DNA of 42,665 bases from assembly GCA_947311255.1 (NCBI GenBank), contig CAMZKL010000035.1, positions 1-42,665 on the forward strand. Reading direction: 5' to 3'. The notes beneath the pieces are model-generated. The model was not told the origin of the DNA. It saw only the letters and a list, made by a program, of their open reading frames with translations, and ran no database searches. Source of the stretch: an uncultured Chlorobiota bacterium (GTDB lineage Bacteria > Bacteroidota > Bacteroidia > Bacteroidales > JAADGE01). Shown piece after piece: positions 1 through 6,077 of this stretch. The position numbers were made by a program, and so were the translations under genes. Numbering within the stretch: position 1 is the stretch's first letter; each line of letters begins with the position of its first letter.

Positions 1-8
1 GCCCTAAG

Positions 9-347
9 TTATACTTTTTTCAAACTTTCATTTTGGTATGCTTCATAAGCTTCCTTAACCGTCATTTCTCCTGCACCAACAAAAACTTCTGTTCCTGCTT
101 TTTCAAGAACAACTCCGGCATTTCCTCCAGGACCGTTTCCTGTAATTAAAACATCTGCTTTAAGTTCGAATAATTTTTGTGCTGTTTTTGGTCCTGCTCC
201 GTGTGCATCTTTTGAAGAGTCTCTATTGTCTAATGTTTCAATTTTTTTATTAAGTTCATCATAAACTAAGAAATATTCGGTTCTTCCAAATCTTGGATCC
301 ATTTTAGAATCCCAATTTGTTCCTTTTGTTGTGAATGCTATTCTCAT
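9..347 (-). CDS. NifX/NifB-like dinitrogenase FeMo-cofactor family protein (ORP-like)
   Basis: A 112-residue single-domain protein starting MRIAFTTKG. It shows the features of the dinitrogenase iron-molybdenum cofactor (NifX/NifB/MTH1175) fold: an early DPRFGR motif near residue 18, a central DVLITGNGPGGNA stretch and a C-terminal VFVGAG segment. Family members bind or carry Fe-S or Mo/Fe clusters; the Desulfovibrio orange protein (ORP) is one. It is the last gene of a minus-strand run with two MinD/Mrp-type ATPases that carry ferredoxin motifs, a DUF5320 protein and a zinc ribbon, which is the usual company of ORP-type genes in anaerobes. The metal it binds cannot be told from sequence. No nif structural genes are present, so a direct role in nitrogen fixation is not supported. 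Confidence 0.85.
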   Translation of the reverse strand: MRIAFTTKGTNWDSKMDPRFGRTEYFLVYDELNKKIETLDNRDSSKDAHGAGPKTAQKLFELKADVLITGNGPGGNAGVVLEKAGTEVFVGAGEMTVKEAYEAYQNESLKKV

Positions 348-396
348 CTTCTTATTTAATTTATATTAGTTTTTATTGAAAATTTCTATTTGTCAT

Positions 397-1109
397 TTAT
401 TTATCAAACACTTCTTGTATATTTTTCTTTAAGTCTGCAAATCTATTTTTATCACAGTGTTCTGAATGTATTCCTATAAAGTCCTGCACCTTATGACCTG
501 TAAATGTGTATGATAAAAAAGCATCAAACATATGGTAATCGCAATTGTTTTTAATTGTTTTTACACCTTTAAGAAAAGTATTTAAATCAATATGTTTATC
601 AATAGCAAAATAATATCTGTATTGTCTTTTTTTATCTTGATAAACGCCCTCTTCTAATTCATTAAATTCTATATATTTTTTAAAATAAATTGTACTTTCA
701 TATTGCTCACTTTTTGGTCTTTCATAAATTTAAAACCTATTTTTTTAAAATCATTAAGTATTTTTTCAACATAATTCATTTCATTTCCCCTAATTCGTAT
801 AACTTGGTAATTTTCATTTTCAAAAGTTATTTGTCCAGGTGTAATATGAACATTTATATTATTGTCTTCATTAAAACAACATGTTTCTCTAAAAACAAGG
901 TCTTGAAAACAATTTATATTTTCTTTCACCGGAATATATAAGTGCATTTCTTCATCCCTTTTATTAGGTGGAAAATTACTTTGTGCATAATAATCTGGAG
1001 TTGGATCCGTTTCTAATATTAAACATTTATATTTCTCACTAAAAGGAGAACGGGCAACTTCTTTTTTAAAATTATGACATGTAAAACCATTTAATTCACT
1101 TAATTTCAT
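397..1109 (-). pseudogene. Frameshifted gene of unknown function in the ORP-like operon
   Basis: The open frame from the ATG at 1109 stops at 669 (146 residues, start MKLSELNGFTCHNF). From about 718 a second frame continues without a stop to 397, giving a further run that includes EQYESTIYFKKYIEF and ends IHSEHCDKNRFADLKKN then IQEVFDK. Adding one A to the run AAAAA (minus strand, near 715-719) fuses both parts into one protein of about 237 residues. I do not recognise the family. There is no signal peptide or membrane segment; there are several Cys and His residues (for example FRETCCF). It sits between an Mrp-type ATPase and the NifX-like gene. Either the gene is broken or the sequence has a homopolymer error; which one cannot be told here. 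Confidence 0.7.
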
Positions 1110-1121
1110 ATTTATACGTTT

Positions 1122-1996
1122 TTAGTTTATAATTCCCTTTATTTTATTCCAGGTATTTTTTATAATCCTTTTTAATTCTCCTTTGTCATATTCTACAATG
1201 GTTTGTCCATTGGTTATTGCTTTTGTGAACTCATTGCTATAAGGAATATCTGCTAAATGATTAATTTTTTCAGTTTTCATAAAATCTTTAATTTCATTTG
1301 CAACATCTAAATCAAATCAAATTTATTGATAATACATCCAGCTTTTAAATTAAACTTATGTACTAACTCATAAACACGTTTTAAATCATGCAAACCAGAA
1401 ACTGTTGGTTCAGTAACCAAAACAACATAATTTGCTCCAGATAAAGAAGATACAACAGGACAACCAACACCTGGTGAGCCATCAACAATTATGTAATCAT
1501 AATCACCTTCTTCTGCGATTTTTTTTGCTTCATTTTTAACTTGTGCCACCAACTTCCCTGAATTATCAGCTCCAATTGCAAGTTTTGCATGAACCATTTT
1601 GCTTCCTGTTTTAATACCTGAAACATACCAGTGTCCTACATTTTGCTGAATATTCATTATTGTATCAGTTGGGCAAACCCTTGAACAATAGCCGCAGCCT
1701 TCACAACTTAACTCATCAACAATATAAGTATTATTTGTAAATGGAATTGCATCAAACCTACAAACCTCAGCACATTTTCCACATTGAATGCAATCTTCTT
1801 GATTTATAATTGCCAATTCTCCACTAAAGAATTCTTCGCTTTGTGCAAAATCAGGTTTCATTAATAGGTGCATATCGGCAGCATCAACATCACAATCTGC
1901 AACAACAACTTTATCTTTTCCAAGTACTGCAAGTGAAGCTGTTATTGAAGTTTTTCCTGTTCCTCCTTTTCCTGATATTATTACTATTTCCTTCAT
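1122..1996 (-). pseudogene. MinD/Mrp-type ATPase with two [4Fe-4S] motifs, frameshifted near its 3' end
   Basis: P-loop ATPase of the MinD/ParA/Mrp group with an inserted ferredoxin domain. Walker A GKGGTGKTS lies at residues 9-17; Cys 69, 72, 75, 79 and 98, 101, 104, 108 form two CxxCxxCxxxC cluster motifs at the same positions as in the neighbouring paralogue. The intact frame ends at 1307 (229 residues). A 5-base tandem duplication at about 1309-1323 (AAATC repeated, plus strand) shifts the frame. Removing one copy restores KFDLDVANEIKDF and a frame that runs to a stop at 1122, total about 289 residues, and this restored tail aligns with the paralogue's C-terminus (for example AKIPDSRKI versus ADIPYSNEF). 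Such proteins are thought to act in Fe-S or metal-cluster handling. As sequenced, the product lacks about the last 60 residues. Confidence 0.85.
1309..1323. repeat. 5-bp tandem duplication causing the frameshift in the Mrp-type ATPase
   Basis: Plus-strand text reads AAATCAAATCAAAT: the unit AAATC is directly repeated. With both copies the minus-strand reading frame meets TAG at 1307-1309. With one copy it continues for about 62 more codons that resemble the paralogue. Confidence 0.8.
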
Positions 1997-2020
1997 CTTT
2001 AACTTGACATAAATATTAAA

Positions 2021-2121
2021 GTTTCACGCAAAGTTCACAGACGAAACGCAGAGTCCGCAGAGAGAATTTGAATTAACTCTTTGCGAACTTTGCGATTAAC
2101 TTTGTGGTCTTTGCGTAAAAT
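2021..2121. repeat. Interspersed imperfect inverted repeat with CGCAAAG units
   Basis: About 100 bases between the two Mrp-type ATPase genes. The left arm (2021-2064) and the right arm (2077-2121) are imperfect reverse complements built from short units such as ACGCAAAG, CGCAGAGT and CGCAAAGAG. Repeats of this ACGCAAAG type are common in intergenic DNA of many bacteria, including Bacteroidota. It would form a long hairpin inside the operon transcript. Its function is unknown. Confidence 0.7.
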
Positions 2122-2145
2122 CATTTTTTAGTTTTTAAATTAATT

Positions 2146-2997
2146 TTAGTTTAAATTAGTAATAAACTTTTCAATTTTAATCAATTCAGTTTTAACTTCT
2201 TCAATATCATCATATAATAAATTACCCGAAGAATATAATTCAGCAATTTTTCTGCTATCAGGAATTTTTGCTATAACTGGTATATTTTCATGTTTACAAT
2301 AAGATTCAACATTATCATTCCCCACACCACTTCTATTAATTATTACACCAAAATCTTTTTTTAGTTCATACATTGTATCAATTGCTAATTTTAAATCGTG
2401 CAAACCAAAAGGGGTTGGTTCGGTTACTAATAAAACAAAATCGGCATTTTTAGTTGCCTCAATTACAGGACAAGATGTTCCCGGTGGAGAATCATAAATT
2501 TTCAGAACATCGTCTGCAAACTTCTCATCAACATATTTCATTGTTTGATGAATTAATGGAACTGCTTGCTCTTCACCAATTACCAAACGACTTTCAATAA
2601 AAGACAAGTTACCTTTTTTATATTCTTTCAAATCTCCCATTTTTTTGGTAATCATAGGGAGCGATTCTGTTGGACAAAGTTCGGAACAGGCATAACATGA
2701 ATGGCAAAGCTCCGGGAAAACCAAAATCATTGTCCCTAATTGAATGACAGCATGAAAGTTACAAACTTTTTGACAATTACCACAAAGGGTACAAGTACTT
2801 TGTACCCATTGAGGAATCATTTTAAATTTTTCTTGTTCAATAACTAATTTTCCCTTAATAAAAAGACCGGAATTTGGTTCTTCAACATCTAAATCAACCA
2901 AAACAACTTTATTATTTTCAGATAAATACGATGCTAAATTTGTAGAAATAGTTGTTTTCCCTGTTCCTCCTTTTCCGCTGGCAATAGCTATTTTCAT
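2146..2997 (-). CDS. MinD/Mrp-type ATPase with two [4Fe-4S] motifs
   Basis: A 283-residue cytoplasmic P-loop ATPase. Walker A GKGGTGKTT is at residues 8-16, followed by the LVDLDVEEPNSG switch segment. An inserted ferredoxin-like domain carries Cys 69, 72, 75, 79 and Cys 98, 101, 104, 108 for two [4Fe-4S] clusters. Later motifs DSPPGTSCP and LVTEPTPFGLHDLK are typical of this group. It corresponds to the paired ATPases of ORP-type clusters (Desulfovibrio DVU2103/DVU2104 type). The role is inferred to be ATP-dependent Fe-S or metal-cluster insertion or transfer, perhaps onto the NifX-like protein encoded downstream. Unlike its downstream paralogue it is intact. Confidence 0.88.
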   Translation of the reverse strand: MKIAIASGKGGTGKTTISTNLASYLSENNKVVLVDLDVEEPNSGLFIKGKLVIEQEKFKMIPQWVQSTCTLCGNCQKVCNFHAVIQLGTMILVFPELCHSCYACSELCPTESLPMITKKMGDLKEYKKGNLSFIESRLVIGEEQAVPLIHQTMKYVDEKFADDVLKIYDSPPGTSCPVIEATKNADFVLLVTEPTPFGLHDLKLAIDTMYELKKDFGVIINRSGVGNDNVESYCKHENIPVIAKIPDSRKIAELYSSGNLLYDDIEEVKTELIKIEKFITNLN

Positions 2998-3020
2998 TTT
3001 TATTTCATTTTCAAGTATTT

Positions 3021-3035
3021 AGACCCGTTAGGTCT
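3021..3035. repeat. Short inverted repeat AGACC-N5-GGTCT in an operon gap
   Basis: AGACCCGTTAGGTCT lies in the 47-base gap between the zinc-ribbon gene and the intact Mrp-type ATPase gene. The five-base arms are perfect. Similar GACCTAACGGGTC-type motifs recur in Bacteroidota intergenic DNA. No clear T-run follows, so a terminator is not supported. Confidence 0.45.
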
Positions 3036-3044
3036 CTTTAATTC

Positions 3045-3272
3045 TTACTTTTTTAATAATTCTTCACGTATCATTGTGTGTCCGCATTCAGGACATTTAA
3101 AAGTTGTACATTTTACACCGCTTTGATGTTCAACTTTAGCTCCACATTTTGCACAGGCACAATATCCTCCTATCCCAAATGCTCCGCCTTTATTTCTACC
3201 ATGTCCACCGCCTTTGCCTAGACCTTTTCCGTCACCACGTCCTGTTCCTTTTCCACTTTTAAAATTTTCCAT
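3045..3272 (-). CDS. Small glycine-rich zinc-ribbon protein
   Basis: 75 residues. The first 36 are Gly/Lys-rich (GKGTGRGDGKGLGKGGGHG). The rest is a compact Cys cluster: C38, C40, C43, then C55, C60, C63 (CACAKC ... CTTFKCPEC), which suggests a zinc ribbon or rubredoxin-like metal site. Small proteins of this kind accompany DUF5320 proteins and Mrp-type ATPases in anaerobes. It is the second gene of the operon, 111 bases downstream of the DUF5320 gene. No enzymatic function can be assigned; metal binding or a small-protein partner role is inferred. Confidence 0.65.
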   Translation of the reverse strand: MENFKSGKGTGRGDGKGLGKGGGHGRNKGGAFGIGGYCACAKCGAKVEHQSGVKCTTFKCPECGHTMIREELLKK

Positions 3273-3303
3273 GTTTTTTTTGAATTTACACTTTAACCTT
3301 CAT

Positions 3304-3323
3304 AGGCTGAGCTTGTCGAAGTC
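3304..3323. repeat. Interspersed repeat of the AGGCTGAGCTTGTCGAAG type
   Basis: The gap between the DUF5320 and zinc-ribbon genes contains AGGCTGAGCTTGTCGAAGTC, a sequence I recognise as a widespread intergenic repeat (usually seen as CTTCGACAAGCTCAGCCT) in many bacterial genomes. The rest of the gap shows no gene. Confidence 0.55.
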
Positions 3324-3383
3324 GGTTTCTGCTAATATTTATACTTGTCTTCGGCAAACTCTGGCACGAAAAGTAATAATAAA

Positions 3384-3677
3384 TTAATCATCTTTATTTA
3401 AATTTCCTAACTGCTTTTCAAGAGAACTTAATTGATCTTTTAAAGTATTAATTTCATTCTCTATTAAAGTTTTTTCTGAGACATTTGTTAAGAATTCTTG
3501 TCGATTTCTACCAAATCCAAGTCCATTTCTGTTTCCGAAACCCCTTCCTCGTCCATTACCACGCCCGACTTTTCCGTAAGCAAAATTTTCCATGTTGATA
3601 TTATCATTGCATCTTCCCATTTGTCTTCCTGTCATTGCACCTCTTCCTTGAGGTCCTGTTCTGTTTAAGTTTGGCAT
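3384..3677 (-). CDS. DUF5320 domain protein
   Basis: 97 residues starting MPNLNRTGPQGRGAMTGRQM, the characteristic DUF5320 N-terminus (NRTGPxGxGxMTGRxxGxC, with one Cys after MGR). The middle is Gly/Arg/Asn-rich. The C-terminus (from about residue 66, EKTLIENEINTLKDQLSSLE) is predicted to form a coiled coil. DUF5320 has no defined function but is typically encoded beside ORP/NifX-like proteins and Mrp-type ATPases in anaerobes. This is the first gene of the operon. An unusually strong ribosome binding site (AGGAGG) sits 8-9 bases before the ATG, which fixes the start. Confidence 0.85.
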   Translation of the reverse strand: MPNLNRTGPQGRGAMTGRQMGRCNDNINMENFAYGKVGRGNGRGRGFGNRNGLGFGRNRQEFLTNVSEKTLIENEINTLKDQLSSLEKQLGNLNKDD

Positions 3678-3680
3678 AAT

Positions 3681-3687
3681 TCCTCCT
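3681..3687 (-). promoter_or_regulatory. Strong Shine-Dalgarno AGGAGGA before the DUF5320 gene
   Basis: The minus strand reads AGGAGGAATT then ATG. Full anti-16S matches like this are uncommon in Bacteroidota, and most genes in this window lack one. It supports the chosen start and may hint at a foreign origin of the operon. Confidence 0.7.
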
Positions 3688-3719
3688 ATTTTTAAAGGTT
3701 TATAATTTATTTAACAGAA

Positions 3720-3751
3720 CAAAGATAATGAACTTATGTTCATAATGCAAA
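3720..3751 (-). promoter_or_regulatory. Bacteroidota-type promoter with a palindromic operator in its spacer (ORP-like operon)
   Basis: Reading the minus strand: a -33 element TTTG (complement of 3748-3751), a 20-base spacer, then -7 TATCTTTG (complement of 3720-3727), a full match to TAnnTTTG. The spacer contains the palindrome ATGAAC-N4-GTTCAT at 3728-3743, touching the -7 box. The predicted transcript start is about 35 bases before the DUF5320 ATG. The position suits repression by a dimeric DNA-binding protein; the regulator is unknown. Confidence 0.65.
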
Positions 3752-5941
3752 TTAAAAAACATATTTTACAACAGCTATTATATTTCTTCCCTGAGAATAA
3801 AAACCTAAATCTTTAATTGTAGATAAATGGTCAACATAAGTTTCATTGAACAAATTTGAAATTTTGAAAGCAATATTTATTTTTGATTTTTTTATATTTC
3901 TTTCAAAATTTAAACTAAAATCACTCACAAAGTACTCTGGTGTTTCAGTTTCAAATTCGGAAAAATGGTTTTGTTTAAAGGCATAAACAAAATTTAATGT
4001 ACTTGTAATTTTAAAGTTAAATATTTTTTTAGATGGTAAATACTTTATTTCAGAATGTATTTTATTGTGTGGTATAAAAGGCAAATATTTACCATTATTC
4101 TGTTGTGCATTAATATAAGAATAGTTTGCAAATAGCTTAACTTGTTTAATTGGCATTATTTTAAACCCAAGTTCAACACCTTTTATAATTGCATCTGTTT
4201 GTTGGTATTGATAAATTTTCATTCCTTTTTCGTTTAATAAACCTGTATTACCAAGAAAAATATAATCATTAATTTTGTTATAATATGTTGATGCATCAAA
4301 CAAAAAGAAGTTATTATGATAATGCAAACTTAAGTCTGGCTCAAAATTTACTTGTTTTTTTAAGTTAGAATTTCCTTTTTCAAAGATTGCTCCATGCACA
4401 CCATTTTGTGTCAGTTCGGCAATATTTGGTGTACGATGTGCTGATGCAAAATTTGTTCGTAATAATAAATCATTACTAATTTTATATGTTGCACCTAATG
4501 AAAAACTAAGATCTTTAAAATCCTTATTTACAGCAGGTTTGTTAAGTTCAGCAAGTGTTAAAATTTTTCTGTAATCAAATCTAAGCCCCACCAAAATATT
4601 TAATTTTTCATGATATTTATATGAATACATTCCATACAAACCAAAATCATTAAGACTTGCATTTGGAATAACATGGTTTGGAGCTTCAAAATTTTTATTA
4701 GTTTGCAAAATTCCTTGAAGCCCAACAATTACTTGCGAATTACTTCTTATACTATATGTTCCTTTAACATTATAGCCAATAGTTGACAAATTCATATCAA
4801 CAGGAAGAAAATCATTGGTAAATAACTTCCTACGATTTGCTTGGTAAGAAAAATTAGCATCAACCATAAGCAAATTAAAAAATAATTTATTTTTCAATGC
4901 AATAATTTTACTATCTAAGTTTTGAAACCAAAGTTCATTAGTATAACTATTCTCATTTATTAATGATAATGCAAGAGGAACTGTCATTCCAATTTTCATT
5001 TTGTTGTAATCAAAATAAATATCTGATTTCCCAAATTTATATGAATATCCAGCATTTGCTTTTGCAGAAATATTATTAAACCTACTATTTTTGACTTGTA
5101 CATTATTTGCGTCAAAAAAATCTTGAAAGGTTTTATAAGAAAAATTTACACCAGAATGAAAGTTTGTTTTTGCTCCTTTAATTCCAATACTTGTAGCAAA
5201 ACCTCCATCATTTAAAGAATATTTTGCTTTATAATTTCCTTGTATTGAATTTTGCAAAGCAGGTTTTTCGGGCAACAAAAAAATTACACCTCCTACCGCA
5301 TCTGAGCCATACATAAGCGAAGCTGGTCCTTTAATGATTTCAATTCTATCAACTCCATTATCGTCAATAAGGTAAGGATGATTTTCGGAAAACTGAAAAT
5401 TCTCTTTTCTTATACCATTATCTACAACTAAAATATTTGTATTAGAAAGACCTCTTATAACGGGTTTTTGCAATCCATTTCCTTTCGAAATCATATCAAC
5501 TCCTGATTGTTTTGAAAGAGATTGCAAAAAATTAGTTTCTAAATCTGCCTGCAAACCAAGTTTTACACTTTTTATATCTACAGCATTTTCATGTTGGAGA
5601 GAAAACTTGTTACCCGAAATAATGACTTCTTGAGTTTCAAATACTTGCTGTTCAAGAACTACATTTATATCATTATTTATATTAGTAGAATTAACATGAA
5701 TAATTTTAGTTTGGTAGCCTATTAAAGATACCGAAACATCAAAGTTTTTAACTAAAACATTTGTAATAACAAAATTACCACTTGAACTTGTCATTACTCC
5801 TTTATGAAGTTTTTGTATATAAACAACCGCTCCAGGAATTCCATTTTTGTTTTTATCAGTAACCTTTCCTTTTATTGATACCTGTGCATGAATTAGCGAA
5901 AAGCTAAAAACTGCTAGTATAAAAAATATTTTCTTCATCAT
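3752..5941 (-). CDS. TonB-dependent outer-membrane receptor with carboxypeptidase-like N-terminal domain
   Basis: The start is placed at the ATG pair at 5936-5941, because MMKKIFFILAVFSFSLIHAQ is a clear signal peptide; an in-frame upstream ATG at 6007 would add 22 residues of poor sense. About 730 residues. After the signal peptide come a carboxypeptidase-regulatory-like domain (SIKGKVTDKNKNGIPGAVVYI), then a plug domain (SLSKQSGVDMISKGNGLQKP, VIRGLSNTNILVVDNGI, IEIIKGPASLMYGSDAVGGV), then a long beta-barrel ending in the terminal aromatic YVF. It takes up a ligand across the outer membrane using TonB energy. The substrate is not evident; the barrel is of the siderophore/cobalamin/metal type rather than SusC, and no SusD partner is present. 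It is divergent from the molybdoenzyme gene. Two candidate -7 boxes (TATTTTTG) lie at 6005-6012 and 6025-6032. Confidence 0.9.
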   Translation of the reverse strand: MMKKIFFILAVFSFSLIHAQVSIKGKVTDKNKNGIPGAVVYIQKLHKGVMTSSSGNFVITNVLVKNFDVSVSLIGYQTKIIHVNSTNINNDINVVLEQQVFETQEVIISGNKFSLQHENAVDIKSVKLGLQADLETNFLQSLSKQSGVDMISKGNGLQKPVIRGLSNTNILVVDNGIRKENFQFSENHPYLIDDNGVDRIEIIKGPASLMYGSDAVGGVIFLLPEKPALQNSIQGNYKAKYSLNDGGFATSIGIKGAKTNFHSGVNFSYKTFQDFFDANNVQVKNSRFNNISAKANAGYSYKFGKSDIYFDYNKMKIGMTVPLALSLINENSYTNELWFQNLDSKIIALKNKLFFNLLMVDANFSYQANRRKLFTNDFLPVDMNLSTIGYNVKGTYSIRSNSQVIVGLQGILQTNKNFEAPNHVIPNASLNDFGLYGMYSYKYHEKLNILVGLRFDYRKILTLAELNKPAVNKDFKDLSFSLGATYKISNDLLLRTNFASAHRTPNIAELTQNGVHGAIFEKGNSNLKKQVNFEPDLSLHYHNNFFLFDASTYYNKINDYIFLGNTGLLNEKGMKIYQYQQTDAIIKGVELGFKIMPIKQVKLFANYSYINAQQNNGKYLPFIPHNKIHSEIKYLPSKKIFNFKITSTLNFVYAFKQNHFSEFETETPEYFVSDFSLNFERNIKKSKINIAFKISNLFNETYVDHLSTIKDLGFYSQGRNIIAVVKYVF

Positions 5942-6045
5942 ATTATTTTTTTTTATTTTATCGCAAAGTAACGAACTATTGTGCAAAATAATTGTAAGAA
6001 ATATCAAAAATAAAATAAAAAATACAAAAATATATTAAAATTTAT

Positions 6046-6053
6046 TAATTTTG
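6046..6053 (+). promoter_or_regulatory. -7 promoter element TAATTTTG for the molybdoenzyme gene
   Basis: Exact TAnnTTTG match about 25 bases before the ATG at 6078. No good -33 TTTG is seen at the usual distance, so the call rests on the -7 element and its position. Confidence 0.4.
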
Positions 6054-6077
6054 GAAGTCGTTAAAACAAGATAAAAA

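Noticed and set aside
715-719. Programmed -1 ribosomal frameshift at CAAAAAG
   Set aside because: The bases do not form a good X XXY YYZ slippery heptamer in the zero frame and no downstream stimulatory hairpin is obvious. A one-base loss or sequence error is simpler.
690-941. A plus-strand frame rich in Phe and Ile opposite the frameshifted gene
   Set aside because: Composition is that of the complement of an AT-rich gene; the minus-strand reading explains the region, including the frameshift.
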